Shown piece by piece: positions 19,020 through 28,849 of a DNA stretch of 64,000 bases. The DNA is from Mangrovicoccus sp. HB161399 (GTDB taxonomy: Bacteria > Pseudomonadota > Alphaproteobacteria > Rhodobacterales > Rhodobacteraceae). The notes under the pieces were generated by a model. The model saw only the letters and a program-made list of their open reading frames with translations. It was not told where the DNA came from and searched no databases. A program made the translations under genes and the position numbers. Each line of letters starts with the position of its first letter. Within the stretch, counting starts at the first letter, position 1. The stretch covers positions 34,667-98,666 of the forward strand of contig NZ_JAATVU010000021.1 of the NCBI RefSeq assembly GCF_013184745.1, given 5' to 3'.

Positions 19020-20414
19020 ATGGCAGAGATCCGCCTGACCAACACCCGCACCCGCAAGCTCGAGATTTTCGAGCCGATCGACCCGTCGAACGTGCGCCTC
19101 TATCTCTGCGGCCCCACTGTCTATGACCGTGCCCATCTGGGCAATGCCCGCCCCGTCGTCGTCTTCGACGTGCTGGTGCGGCTGCTGCGCCACGTCTACG
19201 GGCCGGATCACGTGACCTATGTCCGCAACTTCACCGATGTGGACGACAAGATCAACGCCACCGCGCTGCAGCGCAAGGAAGCGGGCGCCCCGGGGACGCT
19301 GGAGGACCTGATCCGCGAGCGCACCGAGGAAACCATCGGCTGGTACCATGCCGACATGGACGCGCTCGGCGCCGCCCGCCCGGACCACGAGCCGCGCGCG
19401 ACCGCCTATATCGGCCAGATGATCGCCATGTGCGAGGACCTGATCGCAAAGGGCCATGCCTATGCGGCCGAGGGCCATGTGCTGTTCTCGGTGGAAAGCT
19501 ACGAGGATTACGGCCGCCTTTCGGGCCGCTCGGTCGAGGACATGATCGCCGGCGCCCGCGTCGAGGTCGCGCCCTACAAGCGCAACCCGATGGATTTCGT
19601 GCTGTGGAAGCCGTCGACCGACGACCTGCCCGGCTGGGACAGCCCCTGGGGCCGCGGCCGCCCGGGCTGGCATATCGAATGCTCGGCGATGAGCCATGAC
19701 CTCTTGGGCCCGAGCTTCGACATCCATGGCGGGGGCAACGACCTGATGTTCCCGCACCACGAGAACGAGATCGCCCAGAGCTGCTGCGCGAATCCCGGCT
19801 CCGGCTTCGCGCGCGTCTGGCTGCACAACGAGATGCTGCAGGTCGAGGGCAAGAAGATGTCCAAGTCCCTGGGCAACTTCTTCACCGTGCGCGACCTGCT
19901 CGATCAGGGCATCCCCGGCGAGGTCATCCGCATGGTGTTCCTCGGCACGCATTACCGCAAGCCGATGGACTGGACCGAGGCCAAGCGCGAGGAGGCCGAG
20001 AAGACCCTGCGCAAGTGGCGCGCCCTGACCGATAGCGTTGCTCCGGGCGAAGCCTCGCCCGCGGTTCTGGCGGCGCTTTCGGACGACATCAACACCGCCG
20101 GCGCGATTGCGGAACTGCACAAGCTGGCCGCCGCGGGCGATGCCGCCGCGCTGAAAGGGTCCGCCGCGATGCTGGGGCTGCTGACCGACGAGCTGGGCGA
20201 CTGGGCCCAATCCGCCGATATCGACCTCAGCTCCTATGCCGATGCGCTTGCCGCCGCGCGGGCGCAGGCGATGGAAACGAAGGATTTCGGCAAGGTCGAT
20301 GCGATGAAATCCATGCTGCTGGCAGCGGGCGTCGAGGTCCGCATGTCCAAGGCCGGGGTCGAGCTTGCCCCGAAACCCGAATTCGACGCCGCAAAACTGG
20401 AGGCGCTCTCATGA
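19020..20414 (+). CDS. cysS: Cysteinyl-tRNA synthetase
   Basis: A 464-residue class I aminoacyl-tRNA synthetase charging tRNA-Cys. Zinc ligands Cys30 (LYLCGPT), Cys221 (HIECSAM) and the FPHHENE histidines at 246-247 are present, as are the nucleotide-binding HLGN at 39-42 and KMSKS at 279-283. Length and domain order are normal. GGAGG precedes the [11 protein letters not shown]. It overlaps cimA by ATGA, so cysS, cimA and the squalene/phytoene synthase-like gene form one coupled unit. Confidence 0.97.
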   Translation: MAEIRLTNTRTRKLEIFEPIDPSNVRLYLCGPTVYDRAHLGNARPVVVFDVLVRLLRHVYGPDHVTYVRNFTDVDDKINATALQRKEAGAPGTLEDLIRERTEETIGWYHADMDALGAARPDHEPRATAYIGQMIAMCEDLIAKGHAYAAEGHVLFSVESYEDYGRLSGRSVEDMIAGARVEVAPYKRNPMDFVLWKPSTDDLPGWDSPWGRGRPGWHIECSAMSHDLLGPSFDIHGGGNDLMFPHHENEIAQSCCANPGSGFARVWLHNEMLQVEGKKMSKSLGNFFTVRDLLDQGIPGEVIRMVFLGTHYRKPMDWTEAKREEAEKTLRKWRALTDSVAPGEASPAVLAALSDDINTAGAIAELHKLAAAGDAAALKGSAAMLGLLTDELGDWAQSADIDLSSYADALAAARAQAMETKDFGKVDAMKSMLLAAGVEVRMSKAGVELAPKPEFDAAKLEALS

Positions 20415-22066
20415 CCCGCGAACGTCTGTACCTTTTCGACACCACGCTGCGCGACGGGCAGCAGACCCATGGCGTGCAGTTCTCCACCGACGAGAAGATC
20501 CGCATCGCCGAGACGCTGGACTCGCTGGGCATCGACTATATCGAGGGCGGCTGGCCGGGCGCGAACCCGACCGACAGCGCCTTCTTCGAGGCGCGTCCCG
20601 AGACCCGCGCGACCTTCACCGCCTTCGGCATGACCAAGCGGGCGGGCCGCTCGGCGGAGAATGACGACGTGCTGGCGGGCGTGCTGAACGCGCGGACGCC
20701 TGCCGTATGCCTCGTCGGCAAGAGCCACGATTTCCACGTCACCGAAGCGCTCGGCATCACGCTGGAGGAGAACCTAGGGAACATCGCCGCCTCCTTTGCG
20801 CATGTGGTGAAGGAAGGCCGCGAAGCGCTCTACGACGCCGAGCATTTCTTCGACGGCTACAAGGCAAATCCGGGCTATGCGCTGTCCTGCCTGCGCGCCG
20901 CCTATGATGCCGGCGCGCGCTGGATCGTGCTCTGCGATACCAATGGCGGCACGCTGCCCGACGAGATCGGCCGCATCGTCCGCGAGGTGATCGCCGACGG
21001 CATCCCGGGCGACCGGCTGGGCATCCACTGCCATGACGATACCGGCAACGCCGTGGCGGGCTCGCTGGCCGCGGTCGATGCCGGCGTCCGCCAGGTGCAG
21101 GGCACGCTGAACGGGCTGGGCGAACGCTGCGGCAACGCGAACCTCACCACGCTGATCCCGACGCTGATGCTGAAGGAGCCCTATGCCGGCCGCTACGAAA
21201 CCGGCGTCACCACCGAGGCGCTGGCCGGGCTGACCCGGGCCTCGCGCATGCTCGACGACATCCTCAACCGGGTGCCGCTGCGCAGCTCTCCCTATGTCGG
21301 CGCCTCGGCCTTCACCCACAAGGCCGGGCTGCATGCCAGCGCGATCCTGAAGAACCCGGCCACCTACGAACACATCCGCCCCTCGCAGGTCGGCAATTCC
21401 CGCCTGATCCCGATGTCGAACCAGGCCGGCCAGTCGAACCTGCGCCGCCGCCTGGCCGAGGCCGGGCTGGAGGTCGCCCCCGGCGATCCGGCGCTCGGCG
21501 CGATCCTGGAGCGGATCAAGGAGAACGAGGCGCAGGGCTATACCTACGACGCCGCGCAGGCGAGCTTCGAGCTGGTGGCGCGAAAGGAGCTCGGCACGCT
21601 GCCCGAGTTCTTCGAGGTCAAGCGCTACCGCGTGACCGTCGAGCGCCGCAAGAACAAGCGCGACCGCATGGTCAGCCTGTCCGAGGCCGTGGTGGTGGTG
21701 AAGATTGGCGACGAGAAGCACCTGTCGGTCTCCGAAAGCATCGACGCTCAGGGAAGCGACCGCGGCCCGGTCAACGCGCTGTCGAAGGCGCTGATGAAGG
21801 ACCTCGGCGTCTACCAGCAGTATATCGAAGACATGAAGCTCGTCGATTTCAAGGTGCGCATCACCAATGGCGGCACCGAGGCGGTCACGCGGGTGATCAT
21901 CGACACCGAGGACCGCGCGGGCAACCGCTGGTCGACGGTCGGCGTTTCGCCGAACATCGTCGATGCCTCCTTCGAGGCGCTGCTCGATGCCATCGCCTGG
22001 AAGCTGATCCGCGACGGGGCTCCGGCCGTGGGCGCGCTGAGCCGTCCGGTGGCCGATCTGGCATGA
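20411..22066 (+). CDS. cimA: (R)-citramalate synthase
   Basis: A 551-residue HMGL-like aldol enzyme. DTTLRDGQQ at 10-18 is the catalytic start of the TIM barrel, [13 protein letters not shown] carries the metal-binding His pair, and the C-terminal part (about 400-540) is the LeuA regulatory domain. The [19 protein letters not shown] start and the total length match the citramalate synthase branch (AksA/CimA type) rather than LeuA. It condenses pyruvate and acetyl-CoA to citramalate, a threonine-independent entry to isoleucine. It overlaps both neighbours by ATGA. A related homocitrate-type substrate cannot be fully excluded. Confidence 0.9.
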   Translation: MTRERLYLFDTTLRDGQQTHGVQFSTDEKIRIAETLDSLGIDYIEGGWPGANPTDSAFFEARPETRATFTAFGMTKRAGRSAENDDVLAGVLNARTPAVCLVGKSHDFHVTEALGITLEENLGNIAASFAHVVKEGREALYDAEHFFDGYKANPGYALSCLRAAYDAGARWIVLCDTNGGTLPDEIGRIVREVIADGIPGDRLGIHCHDDTGNAVAGSLAAVDAGVRQVQGTLNGLGERCGNANLTTLIPTLMLKEPYAGRYETGVTTEALAGLTRASRMLDDILNRVPLRSSPYVGASAFTHKAGLHASAILKNPATYEHIRPSQVGNSRLIPMSNQAGQSNLRRRLAEAGLEVAPGDPALGAILERIKENEAQGYTYDAAQASFELVARKELGTLPEFFEVKRYRVTVERRKNKRDRMVSLSEAVVVVKIGDEKHLSVSESIDAQGSDRGPVNALSKALMKDLGVYQQYIEDMKLVDFKVRITNGGTEAVTRVIIDTEDRAGNRWSTVGVSPNIVDASFEALLDAIAWKLIRDGAPAVGALSRPVADLA

Positions 22067-22815
22067 GCCTCGACGCCTGCGCCGATCTCGTGCGGCGGGG
22101 CGATCCGGACCGCTGGATCTCGCTCCGCGGCCAGCCGCGGGCGGTGCGGGCGCGCCTGCTGCCGGTCTATGCCGCCAATGTGGAAATCGCCCGGGCGCCC
22201 TGGGTCAGCCAGGAGCCGATGATCGGCCAGATGCGGCTGGCCTGGTGGCGCGAGGCGATGGAGGAAATCGCCTCGGGCGGCCCGGTGCGCCGCCATGAGG
22301 TGGCGACCCCGCTGTCCGAGGTGCTGACGGCGGCCGGGGCGGAGGCGCTCGATGCCGCCATCGTCGCGCGGCATGCCGATCTGGAGGCTGCACCCTTCGC
22401 CGGTTCGGTCGCGCTGATCGAATATCTCGAGGATACCGGCGGCCAGCTGATGGTCGCTGCGGGCGCGGCGCTCGGCGCCGGGACGCGCGGGCTGATGGAT
22501 GCCGGATTTGCCGCCGGGCTGGCGGCCTATCTGCGGGCCGTTCCCGAGCTCAGGGCGCGAGGGCGGAGGCCGCTTCCGTCCGAAGACCCGCAGGACATTG
22601 CCGAACTGGCGCGGATCGGGCTCGACCGCCTGGGCGCGGCCCGCGGCAGCGCTCCGGAACCTGCCGCGCGCCCGGCGCTGCTGTCCGCCTGGCGGGCAGG
22701 CGGCATCCTGCGCGCCGCAAGGGCAGAGCCGGGCCGGGTGCTTGCGGGGCGGCTGGAAATCTCGCCCTTCCGCCGCGACGTTTCGCTTCTCGCGCATCGC
22801 CTGCGGGGCTGGTGA
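22063..22815 (+). CDS. Squalene/phytoene synthase-family protein (NDUFAF6-like)
   Basis: A 250-residue protein of the trans-isoprenyl diphosphate synthase SQS_PSY family. MIGQMRLAWWREAMEEI near 53-69 and YLEDTGGQLMVAAGAALGAG near 125-144 are the matching helices. The two Asp-rich DxxxD motifs needed for prenyl diphosphate binding are not intact, and the protein is short. It therefore fits the small NDUFAF6-like group linked to complex I assembly better than a real phytoene synthase. It overlaps cimA by ATGA and is followed by a strong hairpin. Confidence 0.75.
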   Translation: MSLDACADLVRRGDPDRWISLRGQPRAVRARLLPVYAANVEIARAPWVSQEPMIGQMRLAWWREAMEEIASGGPVRRHEVATPLSEVLTAAGAEALDAAIVARHADLEAAPFAGSVALIEYLEDTGGQLMVAAGAALGAGTRGLMDAGFAAGLAAYLRAVPELRARGRRPLPSEDPQDIAELARIGLDRLGAARGSAPEPAARPALLSAWRAGGILRAARAEPGRVLAGRLEISPFRRDVSLLAHRLRGW

Positions 22816-22819
22816 GCCT

Positions 22820-22842
22820 CCCTCTCCCCCGCGGGGAGAGGG
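22820..22842. terminator. Strong hairpin between convergent genes
   Basis: CCCTCTCCCC at 22820-22829 pairs perfectly with GGGGAGAGGG at 22833-22842 around a 3-base loop. It lies between the stops of two converging genes, so it can terminate both. This repeat-like CCCTCTCCCC/GGGGAGAGGG unit is also common as a scattered intergenic palindrome in bacteria. Confidence 0.6.
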
Positions 22843-22858
22843 CCGGGGTGAGGGGGCG

Positions 22859-24076
22859 TCAGGCCTCCTTCGGGCGCAGCGCCAGCCAGATCAGCGCGCC
22901 GCCGGCCAGCACCAGGAAGGGCGCCATCGCCATGTTCACCGCGCTCCAGCCCTCGACCGGCGTCCCGCCCGAGCAGTTCATCAGCCCGCCGGAGGCGAGC
23001 GAGGCAAAGGTCACGCAGCCGAACACCATCGCGTCGTTCAGCCCCTGCACCAGCCCGCGCTCTTCCCCCGTGTGCTGCTGCGCCAGCATCGCGGTCGCGC
23101 CGATGAATCCGAAATTCCAGCCGATCCCGAGCAGGATGAGCGCGCCGAAGAAATGGCCCAGCTCCACGCCGGACAGCGCCGTGAAGCCTGCCAGCGCGAG
23201 GATGGCCAGCCCGGCGGCGACGATCCTCGGGGCGCCGAAGCGGGCGATCAGGTGGCCGGTGAAGAAGGACGGCACGAACATCGCCAGCACATGCCCCGTC
23301 ACGATGTCCGAGGCGCTGTCCTGGGCATAGCCGCAGCCGACCACCGCCAGGGGCGTCGAGGTCATCACCAGGTTCATCAGCCCGTAGCTGACCATGCCGC
23401 AGATGATCGCCACCAGGATCTCGGGCGTGGCGAGCAGCTCGCGCACGGTGCGGCCCGCCCGCGCTCCGGCGCGCCGCGGCGCGGGCCGGGGCAGGTCGAG
23501 CAGGAAGAACAGCCCCATGCCCAGCAGGTTCAGCGACATCGCCACCATGTAGGTGCCGAGGAACGGCACGGGGAAGAGGTCATGCGTGACCTTGACCATC
23601 TGCGGCCCGATGATGGCCGAGATAAGCCCGCCCGCCATCACGTAGGAAATCGCCTTGGGCCGGAATGCCTCCGAGGCGCTGTCGGCGGCGGCGAAGCGGT
23701 AGAAGCCCTGCGCCGACATGTACATGCCGGTGAAGTAGGAGCCGGCCAGGAAGAGCGGGAAGCTGGAATTCAGCAGCCCCGCGGCGCCGATCGCCGAGCC
23801 CGCCAGCCCGCCTGCGGCCCCGATCAGGAACCCGGTCCGACGGCCGCGGCGCTGCATCACCCGGCTGAGCCAGGGCGCGGTGGTCATCGAGCCGAAGACG
23901 ATCAGCGAAATCGGCAGCGTCGCGAAGCAGGCATTCGGCGCCAGCATCTGCCCGGCCAGCCCGCCGATCACGAAGATCATGGTGATCTGGCTGCCCAGCA
24001 CCGCCTGCGCCGCGACCAGCACGGCAACGTTGCGCTTCGTGCGGCGGTCATCGGGAACGTAGGTGGCATCGGTCAT
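22859..24076 (-). CDS. MFS transporter
   Basis: A 405-residue major facilitator with about 12 membrane segments. The loop LSRVMQRRGRRTGFLIG is a typical MFS loop 2-3, and IARFGAPRIVAAG marks the second half. The cytoplasmic middle loop contains RPAPRRAGARAGRT. It starts 30 bases after the cobB stop on the same strand, so it is probably the last gene of the cobA-cobB transcript. That suggests, but does not show, a link with cobalamin metabolism; the substrate is unknown. Confidence 0.82.
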   Translation of the reverse strand: MTDATYVPDDRRTKRNVAVLVAAQAVLGSQITMIFVIGGLAGQMLAPNACFATLPISLIVFGSMTTAPWLSRVMQRRGRRTGFLIGAAGGLAGSAIGAAGLLNSSFPLFLAGSYFTGMYMSAQGFYRFAAADSASEAFRPKAISYVMAGGLISAIIGPQMVKVTHDLFPVPFLGTYMVAMSLNLLGMGLFFLLDLPRPAPRRAGARAGRTVRELLATPEILVAIICGMVSYGLMNLVMTSTPLAVVGCGYAQDSASDIVTGHVLAMFVPSFFTGHLIARFGAPRIVAAGLAILALAGFTALSGVELGHFFGALILLGIGWNFGFIGATAMLAQQHTGEERGLVQGLNDAMVFGCVTFASLASGGLMNCSGGTPVEGWSAVNMAMAPFLVLAGGALIWLALRPKEA

Positions 24077-24106
24077 CGGAACATCCTCGCAGGCAGCCCG
24101 CCGGAC

Positions 24107-25417
24107 CTAGACCGGCAGCTGCGCTTTTGGAAGCCCCTCCGGCAGGGGTGCGATGACATGCGCGAAGGAGCCGGTGACGCGTCCCTCGCGCAGCCCCATC
24201 GGCGGCAGGTCGGCGCCCTCGGCATCGCGCGCGCCGAAAAGCGGCGGTCCCTCGGCGCGCAGCGTCGTGGCATAGTGGAATTCGTGCCCGGCCCATCCGC
24301 CCGCGAAGGGCCCGGCCGCGCCCTGGAGGCTGCGGTAGCCCAGATGGAGCCGCCGCGCGGCGAAGCTGGTCTCCAGCCGCAGCAGCCCGGCCATTTCGTG
24401 GCGCCGCCCGTCCGCGTCGGTCAGCCCAGCGCCCAGCACCATGTAGCCGCCGCATTCGCCGTGAATGGCGGTGCCGCGCCCGGCGGCGGCACGCAGGCCG
24501 GGCAGGAAATTTCGGCTGGCGGCGAGGACTCCGGCATGGAGCTCGGGATATCCGCCCGGCAGGAAAACAAGGCCGGCTTCCGGCACCGGATCGTCGTCCA
24601 GCGGCGAGAACGGGCGGATCTCGGCCCCGGCTTGCCGCCATCCCTCCAGCATGTGCGGATAGGCGAAGGCGAAGGCGCGGTCCTGCGCCACTGCGATCAC
24701 CTGCGCGGGGGGCGGTGCAACGGGCAGAACCGGGGCATCGGGCAGGGGGCGGGCCAGCGTCTCCAGCGCGTCCAGATCCGCATTCGCGGCGACCAGCGCG
24801 GCGGCCTGGGCCAGGAAGGCGTCCAGGTCCTCGCGTTCTCCGGCCTGGACCAGTCCCAGATGCCGGGATGGCTGTGCGATGCCTGGCTCGCGCGGCACCG
24901 CGCCCAGCACGGGCAGGCCGAGCGGCGCCAGCGCGCGCCGCAGCATGGCCTCGTGCCGTGCGCTGCCGACCCGGTTCAGGATCACGCCGGCGATCTCCAC
25001 TTCGGGGTCATGCCGCGCGAAGCCCGCGACCAGCGGCGCGACCGACTGCGACATCGAGCGCGCATCGACCACCAGAACCACCTGCAGCCGCAGATGCCGC
25101 GCGAGGTCGGCACTGGCACCGCGGCCTTCCGGCGGCGCGCCGTCGAACAGCCCCATCGCGCCCTCGACAAGGAGAAGCCCCGGCCCGGCGGCCAGCGCGC
25201 GCAGCCGCGCAGGCTCCATCGCCCAGGCGTCGAGGTTGGGGCAGGGCTGCCCGCTCGCGGCCTCGTGGAAGCGCGGGTCGATGTAGTCGGGACCGGATTT
25301 CGCCCCGCGCACCGGCACGCCGCGGTCGCGCATCGCGCGCAGCAGGCCGAGCGTCACGGTGGTCTTGCCTGCCCCCGAAGACGGCGCGGCGAGGATCAGC
25401 CCGCGACCGGGAGTCAT
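24107..25417 (-). CDS. cobB: Cobyrinate a,c-diamide synthase
   Basis: A 436-residue ATP- and glutamine-dependent amidase of cobalamin synthesis. The N-terminal P-loop is APSSGAGKTTVTLG (11-24), followed by GAKSGPDYIDPRFHE, which is diagnostic for CobB/CbiA. The C-terminal class I glutaminase half contains FLPGGYPELHA and the nucleophile Cys in HGECGGYMVLG. The catalytic His is in GHEFHYAT. The ATG overlaps the cobA stop (ATGA). The form for aerobic (hydrogenobyrinate) or anaerobic substrate cannot be told from this alone; Rhodobacteraceae usually use the aerobic route. Confidence 0.95.
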   Translation of the reverse strand: MTPGRGLILAAPSSGAGKTTVTLGLLRAMRDRGVPVRGAKSGPDYIDPRFHEAASGQPCPNLDAWAMEPARLRALAAGPGLLLVEGAMGLFDGAPPEGRGASADLARHLRLQVVLVVDARSMSQSVAPLVAGFARHDPEVEIAGVILNRVGSARHEAMLRRALAPLGLPVLGAVPREPGIAQPSRHLGLVQAGEREDLDAFLAQAAALVAANADLDALETLARPLPDAPVLPVAPPPAQVIAVAQDRAFAFAYPHMLEGWRQAGAEIRPFSPLDDDPVPEAGLVFLPGGYPELHAGVLAASRNFLPGLRAAAGRGTAIHGECGGYMVLGAGLTDADGRRHEMAGLLRLETSFAARRLHLGYRSLQGAAGPFAGGWAGHEFHYATTLRAEGPPLFGARDAEGADLPPMGLREGRVTGSFAHVIAPLPEGLPKAQLPV

Positions 25418-26268
25418 TTCTCCTCGGCGGCGCGGCCCCGGCCCAGCGGATCGACATTGCGCGGCGCGTCTCCCGCGGCGAGCCCCTGCCAGTCCAGCAC
25501 CTGCCGCATCAGCACGGCCTTGCCGACGCAGATGATGGCCGGCGGCTCCAGATCGGAGGCGGCGATGTCGGCCTCGACGGCGGAAAGCGTGGTCTCCAGC
25601 ACCTTCTGGCGTGGCGTCGTCGCATCCGTCACGACCGCGACAGGATCGGAGGGGTCGCGCCCTCCCGCGATCAGCTCTGCCGAGATCCGTCCGATATGCT
25701 TGACGCCCATGTAGATCACGATGACCTGCGCCGCCTTCGCCAGCGCTTGCCAGTCGACCGATTGCGGGGTCTCCCCCGACTGGTCGTGGCCGGTGACGAA
25801 GGCGACCGTCTGGTTGATGTCGCGATGCGTCACGGGGATGCCGGAATAGGCCAGCCCGCCGATCCCCGCCGAGATGCCGGGAATGATGCGGATGTTGACG
25901 CCGTGCTGCACCAGCGTCTGCGCCTCCTCGCCGCCGCGGCCGAAGACGAAGGGATCGCCGCCCTTGAGGCGGAGCACCCGCTTGCCCTCGCGCGCGAGAT
26001 CGACGAGCCGCAGCGAGATGTCCTTCTGCACCGAGGAGGGCTTGCCGCCGCGCTTGCCCGCATAGATCTGCTCTGCCGCCGGGGTCGCCCAGCCGAGGAT
26101 CCGTGCGTCCACGAGCGCGTCATAGACGATCACGTCGGCCTGGGAGAGCGCGTTGAGCGCGTGCAGGGTCAGGAGCCCGGGATCGCCCGGTCCGGCCCCG
26201 CAGAGCCAGACCCAGCCGGGTTCCATTTCGGGCCAGTCGCCCGGGGGCAGGGGAAAGCGGTCGGTCAT
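25414..26268 (-). CDS. cobA: Uroporphyrinogen-III C-methyltransferase
   Basis: A 284-residue SUMT that transfers two methyl groups from AdoMet to uroporphyrinogen III, giving precorrin-2 for cobalamin (and sirohaem). The tetrapyrrole methylase fold is obvious: VWLCGAGPGDPGLLTLHA near 19-36, YDALVDARIL, RLKGGDPFVFGRGGEEA and PGISAGIGGLAYSGIPVTHR. There is no fused CysG dehydrogenase/ferrochelatase part. The start MTDRFPLPP is chosen with AAGAAAG upstream; a longer upstream frame has no matching residues. It overlaps cobB by ATGA and follows the ABC permease by 55 bases. Confidence 0.95.
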   Translation of the reverse strand: MTDRFPLPPGDWPEMEPGWVWLCGAGPGDPGLLTLHALNALSQADVIVYDALVDARILGWATPAAEQIYAGKRGGKPSSVQKDISLRLVDLAREGKRVLRLKGGDPFVFGRGGEEAQTLVQHGVNIRIIPGISAGIGGLAYSGIPVTHRDINQTVAFVTGHDQSGETPQSVDWQALAKAAQVIVIYMGVKHIGRISAELIAGGRDPSDPVAVVTDATTPRQKVLETTLSAVEADIAASDLEPPAIICVGKAVLMRQVLDWQGLAAGDAPRNVDPLGRGRAAEEK

Positions 26269-26323
26269 CTGCGCTTTCTTGCCGGATGGCACGGAACGCG
26301 CAAGAGGCAAACGTGCCGCGCGC

Positions 26324-28849
26324 TCAGTCCGCCGCGCGCAGCACCCGTGCCGGACGGGCCGTCAGCGGCCGCCAGGCGAAGGCCAGCCCCGAGAGCAGCA
26401 CCGCCACGATGCCGCCCGCGATGATCGCGATCCCGGACCCCCAGTTGACCGCGAAATCCGTTTCCATGACGAAGACCATCACGCCCCAGCCCGCGGCGAT
26501 GCCCGCCGCCAGCGCGACGAGGCCCGCCGCCGCACCGAGTAGTGCCGAGCGCAGGGCGAAGCTCGCCAGGATGCGCGGGCGGGTGGCGCCCAGCACCTTG
26601 AGGATCGCGGCTTCCTGCACGCGCGCCCGTTCGCCGGCCGCTGCGGCGCCGATCAGCACGACGAAGCCGGTCAGCAGCGTCGCGCCCGCCGCCCAGCTGG
26701 TGGCGGCGGCGATGCCGGACAGCACGCGGGTGACGTTGTCGATCGCGTCGCGCACCCGGATCGCGGTGACGTTCGGATAGGCGTTGGCGATGTCGCGCAG
26801 GATCGCCGCCTCCGCGCTTTCGTCCGCATAGACCGTGGCGATATGGGTGTGCGGCGCGCCTGCCAGAGCCGAGGGGTTCATCGACAGCACGAAGCCGATC
26901 CCGGCATTGGAGAAATCCACCACCCTGAGCGAGCTGATCGTCGCGGTGATCTCGCGGCCCAGGATGTTCATGGTGATCGTGTCGCCGATCTTCACGCCGA
27001 TCTCCTGGGCCTCCTCCTGGGCGAAGCTGACCAGCGGCGGGCCGTCATAGTCCTCGGGCCACCATTCGCCCTCGGCCATGGTGACGTTGTCGGGCTTCGT
27101 TGCCGAATAGGTCAGGCCGCGGTCGCCGCGCACCACCCAGTGGTTGCCTGCTACCTCGCGCGCCGGCCGTCCGTTGATCTTGGTGATCACGCCGCGCAGG
27201 TTCGGCGCGGTGTCGACGCGGCTGACCGCCGGGTCGTTCTCGACCCGGTCGAGGAAGCCCTGCAGCTGGCCGGGCTGGATGTCGACGAAGAAATAGGAGG
27301 GCGCCCGCTCCGGCAGGTCGTCCTGGATGGCATTGCGCAGGTTGCGGTCGATCTGGCCGACCGCGGCCAGCACGGCGAGGCCGAGCCCGAGCGACAGCAC
27401 GACCGAGGTCGTCTCCTCCCGCGGGCCGCCGATGGCTGCGACCGCCCATCGCAGTGCCGGCCGGCCGCGGGCAACGCCCTTCTTCGCCGCCCAGGCGGCG
27501 AGGCGGCGCAATCCGTAGGCGGCGATCACCAGCACGGCCAGCGCGGCGGCGACCCCGGCCGCGGCCCAGAGCGCCAGATGCGGCACCCCGGAGAGCGCGG
27601 CGGCCAGCCCCACGAGCAGCGCCAGCAGCAGGCCGATGGCGATCAGGTAGCGGCCGCGCGGCAGGCGCGGCGCCAGCGAGGTCCCGTCGCGGAACAGTGC
27701 GGCGGCGCGGACTTCTTCGGTGCGCGCGAGCGGCCAGAGCGCGAAGATCAGCGCGGTTAGCAGGCCGTAGACGGCCGCCTCGGCCAGCGCGGTCCATTTG
27801 ATCCCCAGCGCGATCGGCACCGGCAGTCGCGCTTCGATCACCGGGCCGAGCGCGAGCGGCAGCGCCGCTCCGAGCGCCACGCCCAGAACGACGCCGATGG
27901 CGGTCAGCACGCCGATCTGGATCAGGTAGGTCAGGAAGATCGTCGTGCGGTCGGCGCCGAGCGTCCTGAGCGTCGCGATGGTTCCGGTCTTGGCCGACAG
28001 GTAGGCGCGGACCGAGGCCGAGATGCCGACCCCGCCGACCGCCAGCCCGGCAAGGCCGACGAGCACGAGAAAGGCGCCGATCCGGTCGACGAAGCGCTGG
28101 ATGCCCGGCGCGCCGTTCCGCGCGTCCCGCCAGCGCATGCCCTCGTCCTGGAAGCGCGCCTGCGCCTCGGCCTTCACCTGGTCGAGCACTGCCGTGTCCG
28201 GCAGGTCGAGCCGGTAGTCGGTGTCGAAGAGCGAACCCTCGGAGAGCAGCCCCGAGCCCTGCAGGTCGCGGGTGAAGACGATGGTCCGCGGGCCGAGGCT
28301 GAAGCCCGCCGTGCCGGCATCGGGCTCGCGCGCCAGCTCCGCCGCCAGGACGAAGTCCTTGCTGCCCAGCCGCACCGTGTCGCCGATCTTCAGCCCCAGC
28401 CGGTCGATCAGCACCTTCTGCATCACTGCGCCGGGCCGGGTCCCGTCGCCCTTCAGCGCGTCATGCAGGGACATCTCCGGTTCCAGCCCGACGCTGCCCA
28501 GCAGCGGATACATCGTGTCGACGGCCTTCACCTGCGTGAGCCCGCGCTCGCCTGCGCCGTTCACCGCCATGGAGCGGAAGTCGACGATCTCGGACATCCG
28601 GTCGGAGACCGACCGCATCCAGTCCTGCTCGGACTCCGAGGCGAAGCGGTAGGTGAATTCCATCTCGGCATCGCCGCCGAGGATCACCGCGCCTTCGCGG
28701 CCCAGCCCGTCCTCGATCGATATGCGCACCGTGCCCACGGCTGCGATGGCCATGACGCCCAGCGTCAGGCAGGTGAGGAAGATGCGGAAGGCGCCGAGGC
28801 CGCCGCGCAGTTCCCGCCGGGCGATCCGCCCCGCCTGGCGCAGCCTCAT
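26324..28849 (-). CDS. ybbP: ABC transporter permease, FtsX/YbbP family
   Basis: An 841-residue permease with two FtsX-type four-helix bundles and large extracytoplasmic domains. Seen: RELRGGLGAFRIFLTCLTLG (first helix, 14-33), a periplasmic domain to about 270, membrane blocks near 270-430, a second periplasmic region from about 500, and three terminal helices ending AFAWRPLTARPARVLRAAD. Size and layout fit YbbP, whose gene lies next to ybbA and tesA in E. coli exactly as here. The start overlaps the stop of the ATPase gene (ATGA). The substrate is unknown; a lipid or lipoprotein is a guess. Confidence 0.85.
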   Translation of the reverse strand: MRLRQAGRIARRELRGGLGAFRIFLTCLTLGVMAIAAVGTVRISIEDGLGREGAVILGGDAEMEFTYRFASESEQDWMRSVSDRMSEIVDFRSMAVNGAGERGLTQVKAVDTMYPLLGSVGLEPEMSLHDALKGDGTRPGAVMQKVLIDRLGLKIGDTVRLGSKDFVLAAELAREPDAGTAGFSLGPRTIVFTRDLQGSGLLSEGSLFDTDYRLDLPDTAVLDQVKAEAQARFQDEGMRWRDARNGAPGIQRFVDRIGAFLVLVGLAGLAVGGVGISASVRAYLSAKTGTIATLRTLGADRTTIFLTYLIQIGVLTAIGVVLGVALGAALPLALGPVIEARLPVPIALGIKWTALAEAAVYGLLTALIFALWPLARTEEVRAAALFRDGTSLAPRLPRGRYLIAIGLLLALLVGLAAALSGVPHLALWAAAGVAAALAVLVIAAYGLRRLAAWAAKKGVARGRPALRWAVAAIGGPREETTSVVLSLGLGLAVLAAVGQIDRNLRNAIQDDLPERAPSYFFVDIQPGQLQGFLDRVENDPAVSRVDTAPNLRGVITKINGRPAREVAGNHWVVRGDRGLTYSATKPDNVTMAEGEWWPEDYDGPPLVSFAQEEAQEIGVKIGDTITMNILGREITATISSLRVVDFSNAGIGFVLSMNPSALAGAPHTHIATVYADESAEAAILRDIANAYPNVTAIRVRDAIDNVTRVLSGIAAATSWAAGATLLTGFVVLIGAAAAGERARVQEAAILKVLGATRPRILASFALRSALLGAAAGLVALAAGIAAGWGVMVFVMETDFAVNWGSGIAIIAGGIVAVLLSGLAFAWRPLTARPARVLRAAD

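Noticed and set aside
22063..22815. Carotenoid phytoene synthase crtB
   Set aside because: Too short, Asp-rich substrate motifs not intact, and no other crt genes nearby except the unrelated CrtC/AttH-like exported protein.
26269..26323. Cobalamin riboswitch before cobA
   Set aside because: Only 55 bases separate cobA from the upstream permease gene; no room for the element and no B12-box seen.
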